From assembly GCF_000691525.1 (NCBI RefSeq), contig NZ_JMDW01000003.1, positions 310,001 to 374,000 on the forward strand: a stretch of DNA of 64,000 nt, given 5' to 3'. Positions 33,057 to 41,914 of this stretch are shown here, piece after piece. The DNA is from Mycolicibacterium neoaurum ATCC 25795 (lineage in GTDB: Bacteria > Actinomycetota > Actinomycetes > Mycobacteriales > Mycobacteriaceae). A program made the position numbers and the translations under genes. Positions within the stretch are counted from its first letter, which is position 1. The number at the start of each line of letters is the position of its first letter. The notes under the pieces were generated by a model. That model searched no databases and was not told the origin of the DNA. It saw only the letters and a list, made by a program, of their open reading frames with translations.

Positions 33057-33926
33057 ATGCCCGAGCTTCCCGAGATCGAGGCGCTCGCCGACCATCTGCG
33101 CCGTCACGCCGTCGGCCGACAGATCGTGCGGGTGGACATCTCCGCGTTGTCGGTTCTGAAAACCTTCGATCCGCCCGTGACAGCGCTGAATGGGCAGCAG
33201 GTCACCGGGGCCCACAGGTGGGGCAAGTACCTCGGTCTGGAGGTGGGCGAGCTGTACCTCATCACCCATCTGTCACGGGCCGGGTGGCTGCGCTGGTCGG
33301 ACAAGCTCGCACCCGCACCGCTGAAGCCCGGCAAGGGCCCGATCGCGCTGCGGGTGCACCTGGCCGGAGACGATCCGGGCCAGACCGTCGGTTTCGACCT
33401 CACCGAGGCAGGCACCCAGAAACGGCTTGCCGTCTGGGTCGTCCGAGACCCGATGGAGGTCCCGCAGATTGCCGGGCTGGGACCCGATGCCTTGGCGTTG
33501 GGACCCGAGGAGCTCAAGGACGTGCTCACCGCGCATGGCGGCCGGATCAAGACGGTGATCACCGACCAGAAGATCATCGCCGGTATCGGCAATGCCTACA
33601 GCGACGAGATCCTGCACGTGGCCAAGTTGTCACCGTTCGCGACGGCCAACAAGCTGTCCGAGGCGCAGCTGGCCGATCTGCATGATGCGACGTCCTCGGT
33701 GCTCACCGATGCCGTGGCACGGTCGGTGGGGCAGCAGGCGGCGACGCTCAAGGGCGAGAAACGGTCCGGGCTGCGCGTGCACGCACGCACCGGGCTGCCG
33801 TGCCCGGTCTGTGGTGACACGGTTGCCGAAGTCTCCTTCGTGGACAAGTCCTTCCAGTACTGTCCCACCTGTCAGACCGGTGGTAAGAAGCTCGCCGACC
33901 GGAGAATGTCGCGTTTGCTCAAGTAG
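33057..33926 (+). CDS. Fpg/Nei-family DNA glycosylase
   Basis: A 289-residue glycosylase/AP lyase. After Met removal the N-terminus PELPEIE supplies the catalytic Pro and Glu. The helix-two-turn-helix DNA-binding region includes GIGNAYSDEIL, and a C-terminal zinc finger uses CPVCGDT and YCPTCQTGG. It excises oxidised bases in base-excision repair and corresponds in position to Rv0944. Whether it is Fpg-like (8-oxoguanine) or Nei-like is not decided by sequence reading. ATG 33057 is certain from the PELPE start. It is followed by an MFS gene 14 bp downstream. Confidence 0.9.
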   Translation: MPELPEIEALADHLRRHAVGRQIVRVDISALSVLKTFDPPVTALNGQQVTGAHRWGKYLGLEVGELYLITHLSRAGWLRWSDKLAPAPLKPGKGPIALRVHLAGDDPGQTVGFDLTEAGTQKRLAVWVVRDPMEVPQIAGLGPDALALGPEELKDVLTAHGGRIKTVITDQKIIAGIGNAYSDEILHVAKLSPFATANKLSEAQLADLHDATSSVLTDAVARSVGQQAATLKGEKRSGLRVHARTGLPCPVCGDTVAEVSFVDKSFQYCPTCQTGGKKLADRRMSRLLK

Positions 33927-33940
33927 CAGCGAGGAGGCCG

Positions 33941-35431
33941 GTGGCCAGTCCGACCGAGGTGTCCGGTACGGCCGCGACGATGACGATCCTGGCCACCGGA
34001 CTGGGATCGAGCATCACCTCCGCTGACCCGGTGATCCTGTCGGCCAACATATCGGCGGTGCGGCACGGATTGCACTTGTCGGCGAGCACCGCCAGCTTCG
34101 TGGCCAGCGTGGCGACTCTGGCCCTGGCCGCCGGGGTACTGGGTGCGGGTGCGCTCGGCGACAAGTACGGCATGAAACGCATGTACTCGCTGGGGCTGCT
34201 GGGCACCATGCTGTTCGGGACACTGGCGGCACTGGCACCCAACGCCGCGGTGCTGGTGGTGGCCAGGGCCGGCATCGGACTGGCCTTCGCATTGCAGCTC
34301 GGACTGGCACTGGCGATCGTCAACGTCGTGTTCCCGCCCGAGCGTCGAGCCGCGGCCATCTCGCTGCATCTGGGGGCAGGGTTCGCCGTCGCGGTGCCGA
34401 TGCCGGCCATCGGTTCGCTGCTGGTCGAGCACTTAGGTTGGCGTGCAGCATTTTTGGTAGCGCCGGTGCTGGCCGTCGTTGCATTGGTAATGGTGCGCAG
34501 ATACGTGCCCGAGACGCCGCGGGGTGACCGGCGCCTCGACGTGGTCGGTCTGCTGCTGGTCGCCGTCGCGCTGCTGGCCATCGTCTACGGGCTGTCTCGG
34601 CTACAGACCGGGCTCGGTGCGGGTGTGCTCGGTGTGCTCGGCATCGGCCTCATCGCCGGTATCGCCTTCATCCTCTTCGAGCGGCACACCCCCAGTCCCG
34701 CATTGGATCTGCGACTCTTCCGGTCCGGGTCCTTCGATGCCGCCGTCGTGGCCGGGATGGCCTTCAATTTCCTGTCCGGCGGTGTGACGGTTCTGCTGGC
34801 CTTCTACCTCGTCGCCGTGCGCGGTGAATCACCCACGCTGCTCGGTGTCCTGATGGCGCCCGCGGCATTGCTGTCGGCCATCGCGGCGGCCGCAGCCGGG
34901 CGGGCCGCGGTGCGGCTCGGGCAGCGCACCGTGTTGGTCAGCGGACTGGTGCTGCTGCTCATCGGGCTGCTGGTGCTGACCCGGCTCGGCGAGGACAGCT
35001 CGATGTGGGTGCTCTTCGCAGTGGTGGGCTTCAACGCCGTCGGAGCGGCGGTGGTCGAGACCATCGAGGCGACAGTCATGTTGCAGGCCGCGCCGGTGAA
35101 GTTGAGCGGGGCAGTCGCGGCGGTGAAAAGCGCTGTCGGGCAGGCGGCCTACTCGATGGGCCCGGCTGTGTTCGCGCTCGTCGGCACCACCGCGTTCGTG
35201 CACACGTCCGGAATCGACTCCGCGCAGGCGCGCGAAGCGCTGCAGTCGGCACAAGGGCACAACGTCCTGGACCCGCAACGCGCCCGTGCGGTCGTGGACG
35301 GTGTGCACCTCGACATGATCGAGGCCATGCACACGCTGGGTTGGTTGCTGACGGCTGTGCCCGTGGTGGCGATAGCGGTGGCGCTGGCGTTCTTGCGGCC
35401 GTCCAAAACACAAGGAACGCAGCATGTCTGA
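33941..35431 (+). CDS. MFS transporter, DHA2-like
   Basis: A 496-residue permease with about 14 hydrophobic segments, as in DHA2 drug-proton antiporters. The motifs are GALGDKYGMKRMYSLGL (motif A), ERRAAAISLHLGAGFAVA, and a long periplasmic loop near 420-455. It starts with GTG, with a strong AGGAGG 4 bases upstream. The stop overlaps the ThrE-like gene by 8 bases, so the two membrane proteins are translationally coupled and probably form an export unit. Substrate unknown. Confidence 0.82.
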   Translation: MASPTEVSGTAATMTILATGLGSSITSADPVILSANISAVRHGLHLSASTASFVASVATLALAAGVLGAGALGDKYGMKRMYSLGLLGTMLFGTLAALAPNAAVLVVARAGIGLAFALQLGLALAIVNVVFPPERRAAAISLHLGAGFAVAVPMPAIGSLLVEHLGWRAAFLVAPVLAVVALVMVRRYVPETPRGDRRLDVVGLLLVAVALLAIVYGLSRLQTGLGAGVLGVLGIGLIAGIAFILFERHTPSPALDLRLFRSGSFDAAVVAGMAFNFLSGGVTVLLAFYLVAVRGESPTLLGVLMAPAALLSAIAAAAAGRAAVRLGQRTVLVSGLVLLLIGLLVLTRLGEDSSMWVLFAVVGFNAVGAAVVETIEATVMLQAAPVKLSGAVAAVKSAVGQAAYSMGPAVFALVGTTAFVHTSGIDSAQAREALQSAQGHNVLDPQRARAVVDGVHLDMIEAMHTLGWLLTAVPVVAIAVALAFLRPSKTQGTQHV

Positions 35432-36641
35432 TACGACCACCACCGTCGAGTTCATTGCCCGGCTCGGGTCGGCGATGCTCAGCGCAGACTATCCGGTGAC
35501 GATGGTGCGTCACACGCTGGAGCGTGTCGCCGCGCGGCAGGGCACGGACTGCCCGGTACTCGTATTGCCGAACTTCATCCAAGCCGGGGACCGGCAACAC
35601 ACGACCGTGGCCCGTGGGGCGGCATTGCGCTATGACCAGACCTTCCCGCTGGGCGAGCTCGTGGAACGGGCTCAGACGCAGCGGATGGATCCGGCCGAGG
35701 GCCTGGCCGAGCTGGACCGGATCCACGCCATGCCACGACGATTCGGCGGTGGCGTCAGCGTCATCGGCTACGGATTGCAAAGTGCGGCGTACGCACTGAT
35801 CCTGCAGCCGACCGTGCTCTCGCTGATCGCCGCGACCGGCTTCGGGCTGTTGGTCGGATTGCTGGAATTGCTCACCCGGCGCAATCCGGCACTGCGCCAA
35901 CTGCTCCCGGTCCTCAGCGCGTTCCTGGTGACCTATGTCGCCTTCAGCCTCGGGCGGCTCCTGCACATGGGTCACGACAGCCTTCGGGTGCTGATCGCAC
36001 CGCTGACGTTGTTCCTCCCTGGGGTCGCCATCACGCTGGCCGTCATCGAGTCGTCCACCAGCGAAATGGTCTCCGGGTCGGCACGTCTGATGGCGGGAGT
36101 GATGCGCCTGGCCCAACTGGCGCTGGGCATCCTGCTGGCCGTGCAGTTGCTCGGTCTGACGTGGTCCGAGCTGGTCGATGTGCCGGTGAACACCCTGGGC
36201 AGCTGGGCGCCCTGGCTCGGGGTCGCGGTCTACGCCGTCGGGATCATCCTGCACCTCGGCCCGCCGCGCGGGTTCGCACCGTGGCTGACGCTCGTCCTGT
36301 TCACCGCCTACGGCGCCCAGCTGCTGACCAATGCGGTCTTCGGGGGCTATGTCAGCGGATTCGGCGGCGGACTGATCCTCATCTTGAGCGCGTTGGCCCT
36401 GAGCAGACTGTCCATGACGCCGGTGGCGCAGGTGATGTTGGCACCCGGCTTCTGGCTGTTGGTGCCCAGCTCGATCGGGATGATCGGCCTCGCCCAACTC
36501 GCGTCGGGACAGGGCAGTGCGGCAATCACGGTGATGCTCGTGTCGATGATGTCCATCGCGTTGGGTTTCACCACCGGATACGCCATGTGGAATGCGTTCG
36601 CACGCCGCGGCGCGGACTCCGATACCGCGACCGAACTCTGA
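35424..36641 (+). CDS. thrE: Threonine/serine exporter family protein (ThrE-like)
   Basis: A 405-residue protein with an N-terminal soluble ThrE domain (about 5-135, FIARLGSAMLSADYPV and GGGVSVIGYGLQSAAYAL) followed by about ten transmembrane segments. ThrE of Corynebacterium exports L-threonine and L-serine by proton exchange. The ATG lies inside the MFS 3' end with an 8-base overlap, so it is coupled to it. Substrate by family only. Confidence 0.82.
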   Translation: MSDTTTTVEFIARLGSAMLSADYPVTMVRHTLERVAARQGTDCPVLVLPNFIQAGDRQHTTVARGAALRYDQTFPLGELVERAQTQRMDPAEGLAELDRIHAMPRRFGGGVSVIGYGLQSAAYALILQPTVLSLIAATGFGLLVGLLELLTRRNPALRQLLPVLSAFLVTYVAFSLGRLLHMGHDSLRVLIAPLTLFLPGVAITLAVIESSTSEMVSGSARLMAGVMRLAQLALGILLAVQLLGLTWSELVDVPVNTLGSWAPWLGVAVYAVGIILHLGPPRGFAPWLTLVLFTAYGAQLLTNAVFGGYVSGFGGGLILILSALALSRLSMTPVAQVMLAPGFWLLVPSSIGMIGLAQLASGQGSAAITVMLVSMMSIALGFTTGYAMWNAFARRGADSDTATEL

Positions 36642-36669
36642 GGGTTTCCGGCGAGCTATCTAACTCGGT

Positions 36670-36675
36670 TATCCT
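36670..36675 (+). promoter_or_regulatory. Likely -10 box (TATCCT) of a leaderless transcript
   Basis: TATCCT ends 6 bases before the SDR ATG at 36682, the spacing of leaderless mycobacterial messages. No Shine-Dalgarno is present. Confidence 0.4.
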
Positions 36676-36681
36676 GCTGCC

Positions 36682-37431
36682 ATGACCCGCCAGAAGATAC
36701 TCATCACCGGTGCGAGCTCCGGCCTCGGTGCCGGGATGGCCCGCGCCTTCGCGGCGATGGGCCGCGACCTGGCGCTGTGCGCGCGCCGCCTCGATCGACT
36801 GGAAGAACTGCGTGCCGAGATCCTCGACAAGCACCCGTATGCCAAGGTCGCCATCGCCGCGCTCGACGTCGACGACCACGAGGCCATCCCGCAGGTCTTC
36901 GGGCAACTGTCCGACGAACTGGGCGGTATCGACCGCGTGATCGTCAACGCAGGCATCGGCAAGGGGTATCAGATCGGTGGCGGCAAGCCATGGCACAACT
37001 CCGCGACACTCACCACCAATCTGGTCTCCGGGCTGGTGCAGATCGAGTACGCGCTGCAGCTGTTCCAGAAGGCGGGCGGCGGGCACCTGGTGCTCATCTC
37101 CTCGGTGCTCGGCAACACCGGTGTGCCCGGCACCAAGGCCGCCTACGCGGCCTCGAAGGCCGGCATGACCTCGCTCGGTGAATCCCTGCGCGCCGAGTAC
37201 GACAAGGGACCGATCCGGGTCACCGTGATCGAACCCGGCTATATCGAATCGGAGATGACGGCCCAGGCGGCGAACACCTTGCTGATGGTCGACAACGAGA
37301 CCGGCGTGCGCGCCATGGTCGCGGCCATCGAGAAGGAGAAGGGCCGCGCCGTGGTGCCGAACTGGCCGTGGGCGCCGCTGACCCAGATCATGCGGTTGCT
37401 GCCGCCGAAGTACACCAAACGCTTCGCCTGA
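36682..37431 (+). CDS. SDR oxidoreductase (Rv0945-like)
   Basis: A 249-residue classical SDR. It has TGASSGLG at 9-16, NAGIG after beta-4, the serine in LISSVLGNTG and YAASKAG as the catalytic YxxxK. Sequence and position match the M. tuberculosis Rv0945 slot, between fpg and pgi. Substrate unknown. Its ATG has a -10-like TATCCT 6 bases upstream and no Shine-Dalgarno, so the mRNA is probably leaderless. Confidence 0.88.
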   Translation: MTRQKILITGASSGLGAGMARAFAAMGRDLALCARRLDRLEELRAEILDKHPYAKVAIAALDVDDHEAIPQVFGQLSDELGGIDRVIVNAGIGKGYQIGGGKPWHNSATLTTNLVSGLVQIEYALQLFQKAGGGHLVLISSVLGNTGVPGTKAAYAASKAGMTSLGESLRAEYDKGPIRVTVIEPGYIESEMTAQAANTLLMVDNETGVRAMVAAIEKEKGRAVVPNWPWAPLTQIMRLLPPKYTKRFA

Positions 37432-37494
37432 TCTCGAGAAGATTGCGATCCGGGTGATGTTTAGCCCGGCTTAGTCAGTGGTAACTCTCTTTTC

Positions 37495-38019
37495 ATGATG
37501 GTGAAACTGACGAAGATGACCCCGTTCCTCTTTGCCGGTGCTGCGGGTGCGGCCATCGCGTTCGCGCCTCTCGCCGGTGCAACCCCGGCCCCGCCACCGT
37601 GCTGGAATGCCGACGGCACCCCGTGTGCGGTCAACGGCACCGCGGGTCCCGGCGGCGCCAGCGGCGCCATCCCCGGCGGACCCGCAGGTGAGGCCGGACC
37701 CGGCGGCGCAAGTGGTGTGATCCCCGGCGGACCGGGCGGTGAGGCCGGACCCGGCGGTGCCAGCGGTGCCCTCGCACCCGGTGGGCCGGCAGGTCAGGCA
37801 GGTCCCGGCGGTGCCAGCGGCGTGATCCCCGGTGGTCCCGGTGGCGAAGCCGGTCCCGGAGGTGCCAGCGGCGCCATTCCGGGTGGCCCCGCGGGTGAGG
37901 CCGGTCCGGGCGGAGCGAGCGGTTCGCTCGCACCCGGTGGGCCGAGCGGTACCGCAGGCCCCGGTGGGGCGAGCGGCTGCATCCCGAATGTGGGTTGCGC
38001 AACCATTCCGGCTCCGTAA
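37495..38019 (+). CDS. Secreted glycine/proline-rich tandem-repeat protein
   Basis: A 174-residue protein. An N-terminal signal peptide (MMVKLTKM then a hydrophobic core, cleavage likely near AGATPAP) is followed by a short domain with Cys36 and Cys44. Then come seven copies of AGPGGASG-(A/V/S)-(I/LA)-PGGP-x-G-(E/Q/T), the last truncated. Units are 17,17,18,17,17,18 residues long, a nested 52-residue repeat. The C-terminus adds Cys162 and Cys168. It has no catalytic motif, and the Gly spacing is not a continuous collagen Gly-X-Y. It is likely exported and cell-wall-associated or free; function unknown. Two strong hairpin terminators follow. Confidence 0.75.
   Translation: MMVKLTKMTPFLFAGAAGAAIAFAPLAGATPAPPPCWNADGTPCAVNGTAGPGGASGAIPGGPAGEAGPGGASGVIPGGPGGEAGPGGASGALAPGGPAGQAGPGGASGVIPGGPGGEAGPGGASGAIPGGPAGEAGPGGASGSLAPGGPSGTAGPGGASGCIPNVGCATIPAP
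37642..37977 (+). repeat. Six full repeats of 51-54 bases plus a partial seventh
   Basis: The DNA codes units of 17,17,18,17,17,18 residues. Each starts with GPGGASG. The 52-residue super-repeat occurs twice. Confidence 0.85.
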
Positions 38020-38034
38020 CACAAGATCCTTCGC

Positions 38035-38083
38035 AAGCGCGTACCCGCTGCTCGCCGAAAGGCGCAGCGGGTACGCGCTTTTC
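38035..38083 (+). terminator. Intrinsic terminator with perfect 17-bp stem
   Basis: The arm at 38035-38051 is the exact reverse complement of 38064-38080. The apex contains GCC-GAAA-GGC, a GNRA tetraloop. The right arm runs into CTTTTC. It lies 16 bp after the stop of the repeat protein. Confidence 0.85.
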
Positions 38084-38094
38084 GGGCTGAGTGT

Positions 38095-38152
38095 CGAAAG
38101 TGACGTAATGGCTGCCCCCGACGCATCGGGAGCAGCCATTACGTCACTTTCG
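38095..38152. terminator. Perfect 21-bp inverted repeat forming a long hairpin
   Basis: 38095-38115 is the exact reverse complement of 38132-38152. The 16-base centre folds further as CCCGA/TCGGG with a CGCA loop. It lies 11 bp beyond the pgi stop, so it most likely ends pgi transcripts from the other side. Confidence 0.8.
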
Positions 38153-38163
38153 GCGCCGAGGAC

Positions 38164-39813
38164 TCAGGCTGATCGACCGCGCTCCGCGCGGTAGTGCCGC
38201 ACGAGGGCATCGGTCGACGAATCGGTCTGCTTCGCAGGTGAGGCGTCCTCGGTCAGCACCGGCAGAAGAGCCTTCGCCTGGGTCTTACCCAGCTCGACGC
38301 CCCACTGGTCGAACGAGTCGATACCCCAGATCACGCCCTCGGTGAACACCTGATGCTCGTACAGCGCGATCAGTTGGCCGACCACCGACGGGGTCAGCTT
38401 GGTGGCCAAGATCGAGGTGCTCGGCCGGTTCCCCGGCATCACCTTGTGCGGCACGACATCAGCGTCGGTGCCCTCGCCCGCGATCTCCTCGGCGGTCTTG
38501 CCGAAGGCCAACACCTGGGTCTGGGCGAAGAAGTTGCTCATCAGCAGGTCGTGCATGCTCCCGGTGCCGTCGGCAGTCGGTAGATCGTCAGTCGGCTGGG
38601 AAAAACCGATGAAGTCCGCCGGAATGAGCCGGGTGCCCTGGTGCAGCAGCTGATAGAACGCGTGCTGACCGTTGGTTCCGGGCTCGCCCCAATAGATTTC
38701 GCCGGTATCGGTGCTGACCGGTGTGCCATCCGCGCGCACCGACTTGCCGTTGGACTCCATCGTCAGCTGCTGCAGATACGCGGCGAACCGGGACAGGTCG
38801 TTGGAATACGGAAGCACCGCGCGGGACTGCGCACCGAAGAAGTTGTTGTACCAGACGCCGATCAGGCCCAGCAGAGCCGGCGCATTCTGCGCCAACGGTG
38901 TCGTCCGGAAGTGCTCGTCGACCAGATGGAACCCGGCCAGGAATTCCGCGAAGCGCTCCCGACCGATCACCGCCATCACGCTCAGCCCGATCGCCGAGTC
39001 CACCGAGTAGCGGCCGCCCACCCAATCCCAGAAGCCGAACATGTTGGCGGTGTCGATACCGAATTCTTCGACGAGCTTCTTGTTCGTCGACACCGCGACG
39101 AAATGCTTGGACACCGCATCATCGCCAAGGGCGGCGGTCAGCCACCGTCGCGCTGCGGTCGCGTTGGTCAACGTCTCCAGCGTGGAGAACGTCTTCGACG
39201 CCACGACGAAAAGCGTTGTGGCCGGGTCCAACCCGTCCAATTTCGCGATGAGGTCGGCCGGGTCGACATTGGAGACGAAGCGTGCCGAAATGCCTGCGTC
39301 GGCGTAGTGGCGCAACGCGTCGTACACCATCACCGGACCCAGGTCCGAGCCACCGATGCCGATGTTGACCACCGTGGTGATCCGCGCACCCGTGGCGCCG
39401 GTCCACTCGCCGGAACGCAACCGGTCGGTGAACGTGCCCATCGCGTCGAGCACCTCGTGGACGTCGGCAACCACATCCTGGCCGCCAACGCTCAGTTCGG
39501 CACCCCTTGGTAGCCGCAGGGCCGTGTGCAGAACGGCGCGGTCCTCGGAGGTGTTGATGTGCGCACCGGAGAACATCGCATCGCGGCGATCCTCCAGCCC
39601 GGCCGTGACGGCGAGCTCGACCAGAAGTGCCAGCGTCTCGCGCGTCACCCGGTGCTTGCTGTAGTCGATGTAGAGATCGCCGACGGTCAGCGTGAGATCG
39701 GTGCCGCGGGTCGGATCTTCGTCGAACAGTTCCCGAAGATTCTTCGACGCCACCGCCTCGTGGTGACGTTGCAACGAATGCCATGCGGCCGTCTCGGTGA
39801 TGTCAGCACTCAT
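38164..39813 (-). CDS. pgi: Glucose-6-phosphate isomerase
   Basis: A 549-residue phosphoglucose isomerase of glycolysis/gluconeogenesis. It has the sugar-phosphate motifs [30 protein letters not shown], the catalytic region [13 protein letters not shown] and [12 protein letters not shown], and the conserved Gln/Glu/His segment before the C-terminus ([11 protein letters not shown]). Corresponds to Rv0946c. ATG 39813 is chosen because [11 protein letters not shown] is the family start; the frame upstream reaches 39888 only through the next gene's beginning. It is divergent from the succinate-semialdehyde dehydrogenase gene. Confidence 0.97.
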   Translation of the reverse strand: MSADITETAAWHSLQRHHEAVASKNLRELFDEDPTRGTDLTLTVGDLYIDYSKHRVTRETLALLVELAVTAGLEDRRDAMFSGAHINTSEDRAVLHTALRLPRGAELSVGGQDVVADVHEVLDAMGTFTDRLRSGEWTGATGARITTVVNIGIGGSDLGPVMVYDALRHYADAGISARFVSNVDPADLIAKLDGLDPATTLFVVASKTFSTLETLTNATAARRWLTAALGDDAVSKHFVAVSTNKKLVEEFGIDTANMFGFWDWVGGRYSVDSAIGLSVMAVIGRERFAEFLAGFHLVDEHFRTTPLAQNAPALLGLIGVWYNNFFGAQSRAVLPYSNDLSRFAAYLQQLTMESNGKSVRADGTPVSTDTGEIYWGEPGTNGQHAFYQLLHQGTRLIPADFIGFSQPTDDLPTADGTGSMHDLLMSNFFAQTQVLAFGKTAEEIAGEGTDADVVPHKVMPGNRPSTSILATKLTPSVVGQLIALYEHQVFTEGVIWGIDSFDQWGVELGKTQAKALLPVLTEDASPAKQTDSSTDALVRHYRAERGRSA

Positions 39814-39863
39814 TCTTCCGACCTTAGTGCGGTGCCGGGATCGAGGGTGTACATGATGGATGT

Positions 39864-41318
39864 ATGCGCATTGAAGAGTTGATTTCATCCGTGCCCACCG
39901 GTCTGTGGATCGGTGGTGAGGAGCGGGGCTCGGCGTCCTCCCAGAAGTTCGACGTGCTCAACCCCGCGACCGACGAGGTGATCACCTCGGTGGCCGACGC
40001 GACGCCCGAAGACGGTATCGCCGCGCTCGATGCCGCCACCGCCGTGCAGGCCGATTGGGCCGCCACCCCGGCGCGTGAGCGTGGTGAGATCCTGCGCTCG
40101 GTGTTCGAAACGCTCACCGCGCGAAGCGAAGACCTCGCGACGCTGATGACCCTGGAGATGGGCAAGGTGCTGGCCGAGAGCCGGGGCGAGGTGAAATACG
40201 GCTCGGAGTTCTTCCGCTGGTTCGCCGAGGAGGCCGTCCGCATCGACGGGCGCTACACCCACAGCCCGGCGGGTACCGGACGCATCCTGGTGACCAAGAT
40301 GCCGGTCGGCCCGTGTTACGCCATCACGCCGTGGAATTTCCCGTTGGCCATGGGGACGCGCAAGATCGGCCCCGCCCTCGCGGCCGGGTGCACCATGCTG
40401 GTCAAACCGGCGCAGGAGACCCCGCTGACGATGCTGCTGCTGGCCAAGCTGATCGACGAGGCCGGTCTGCCCAAGGGGGTGCTCTCGGTGCTACCGACCA
40501 CCAAGCCCGGCGACCTGACCGGAGCGCTGATCGACGACGGCCGGCTGCGCAAGCTGACGTTCACCGGATCGACCGGGGTGGGCAAGGCCTTGGTGAAACA
40601 GTCCAGCGACAAGCTGTTGCGCACCTCGATGGAACTCGGTGGCAACGCCCCGTTCGTGGTGTTCGACGATGCTGACGTCGACGCCGCCGTGGAGGGTGCG
40701 CTGCTGGCAAAGATGCGCAACGGCGGTGAGGCCTGCACGGCGGCCAACCGCTTCCACGTCGCCAATGCGGTGCGCGCGGAGTTCACCGAGAAGCTGGTCA
40801 AGCGGATGAGCGAGTACTCGCTGGGCAACGGCCTAGAGGAGTCCTCGACGTTGGGCCCGCTGATCTCGGCCAAGCAACTCGGCATCGTCGCCGACCTGGT
40901 CTCCGACGCGGTGTCCCGCGGCGCCGAGGTGGCCGTCGGCGGAGTGGCCCCGGACGGTCCCGGGCATTTCTACCCCGCCACCGTGCTGGCCGACGTCCCT
41001 GCCGACTCCCGCATCCTGAAGGAAGAGGTGTTCGGGCCCGTCGCGCCGATCACCGGCTTCGATACCGAGGAGGAGGGTATCGCCGCGGCCAACGACACCG
41101 AGTACGGGCTGGCGTCCTATATCTACACGCAGTCCCTCGACCGTGCGCTGCGCGTCGCCGAGTCCGTCGAGGCGGGCATGGTGGGCGTCAACCGCGGTGT
41201 CATCTCGGACGCCGCGGCGCCGTTCGGCGGGATCAAGGAGTCCGGGTTCGGGCGTGAGGGAGGCTCGGAGGGTATCGAGGAGTACCTGGAGACCAAGTAC
41301 ATCGCCTTCACCCCCTAG
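39864..41318 (+). CDS. gabD: NAD(P)-dependent succinate-semialdehyde dehydrogenase
   Basis: A 484-residue aldehyde dehydrogenase that oxidises succinate semialdehyde to succinate, joining the GABA shunt to the citric acid cycle. The cofactor site [11 protein letters not shown] is present, the catalytic Glu sits in [16 protein letters not shown], and the catalytic cysteine in [33 protein letters not shown] is the usual ALDH core. It ends 4 bp before a hairpin terminator shared with the convergent chorismate mutase gene. The exact substrate is inferred from family similarity. Confidence 0.87.
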   Translation: MRIEELISSVPTGLWIGGEERGSASSQKFDVLNPATDEVITSVADATPEDGIAALDAATAVQADWAATPARERGEILRSVFETLTARSEDLATLMTLEMGKVLAESRGEVKYGSEFFRWFAEEAVRIDGRYTHSPAGTGRILVTKMPVGPCYAITPWNFPLAMGTRKIGPALAAGCTMLVKPAQETPLTMLLLAKLIDEAGLPKGVLSVLPTTKPGDLTGALIDDGRLRKLTFTGSTGVGKALVKQSSDKLLRTSMELGGNAPFVVFDDADVDAAVEGALLAKMRNGGEACTAANRFHVANAVRAEFTEKLVKRMSEYSLGNGLEESSTLGPLISAKQLGIVADLVSDAVSRGAEVAVGGVAPDGPGHFYPATVLADVPADSRILKEEVFGPVAPITGFDTEEEGIAAANDTEYGLASYIYTQSLDRALRVAESVEAGMVGVNRGVISDAAAPFGGIKESGFGREGGSEGIEEYLETKYIAFTP

Positions 41319-41321
41319 TTG

Positions 41322-41366
41322 TTTCGGTGAGGATGCGTGCGGTCAGCGCACGTATCCTCACCGAAA
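41322..41366. terminator. Near-perfect 19-bp hairpin between convergent genes
   Basis: 41322-41340 pairs with 41348-41366 with a single G-U pair and a 7-base loop. It begins 4 bases after the dehydrogenase stop and lies 15 bp from the chorismate mutase stop. Confidence 0.8.
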
Positions 41367-41380
41367 TCGCAGGGGGTGGA

Positions 41381-41680
41381 CTAGTGGCCGAGGCGGCCGC
41401 GACCCAGCCGCAACAGCAGCATGGCCAGGTCCTTACCCTCGGGGCCGAGCTCGCTGTAGCGCTCGATGACCTTCATCTCGCGGCTGTGCACCAGCCGGGT
41501 GCCGCCGGAGGCCATCCGTGCCTTGCCGATGATGCGCGACACCTCCGCGCGGCGCTTCACCGCGGCCAGGATCTCCGCGTCGAGGCGGTCGATCTCCAGG
41601 CGCAGTTCGTCGATATCGGCGGCCGTCTGTGTCTCGGCACTCACGGGGTTCTCCTCGCTGTTGGTGGCGTCTTGGTTCAT
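41381..41680 (-). CDS. Chorismate mutase (AroQ type, Rv0948c-like)
   Basis: A 99-residue all-helical chorismate mutase of the AroQ-delta type, which turns chorismate into prephenate for Phe and Tyr. Its C-terminal three quarters is almost identical to M. tuberculosis Rv0948c: IDRLDAEILAAVKRRAEVSR with conserved Arg, and MASGGTRLVHSREMKVIERY. It ends RLGRGRLGH, the tail that in the M. tuberculosis protein contacts DAHP synthase and activates the enzyme. ATG 41680 gives the family length; a TTG at 41701 is less likely. Confidence 0.95.
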   Translation of the reverse strand: MNQDATNSEENPVSAETQTAADIDELRLEIDRLDAEILAAVKRRAEVSRIIGKARMASGGTRLVHSREMKVIERYSELGPEGKDLAMLLLRLGRGRLGH

Positions 41681-41914
41681 CCGGTTCGGGGCCTCACACA
41701 ACAGAGCCCCGGATCGCAGATGCGGACCGCGGGGCTGGAAGGGAAGCAGCTAGACCACGGGCACCGCGGACCGGTACCCGTAAAAAAATCGTCGCTGCCG
41801 ATGGAGCACGAATCGAGTGTGCCACCGACGGCCGATTCGGCGCAAAGGTGACCGCACCGCACCTCGTGGGGCATGACCCGGGTGTCACCCATCGGCGGTA
41901 GATTCGAGACCGAA

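Noticed and set aside
37642..37977. Possible CRISPR array or minisatellite
   Set aside because: The units are codon-phased, 51-54 bases, with no spacers; it is a coding repeat.
37471..38139. Gly/Thr-rich leftward frame resembling a PGRS protein
   Set aside because: It is the antisense of the exported repeat protein, whose signal peptide and cysteines show the true strand.
41702..41914. SOS (LexA) box ahead of uvrD1
   Set aside because: No GAAC-N4-GTTC-type palindrome is present in the 213-bp gap.
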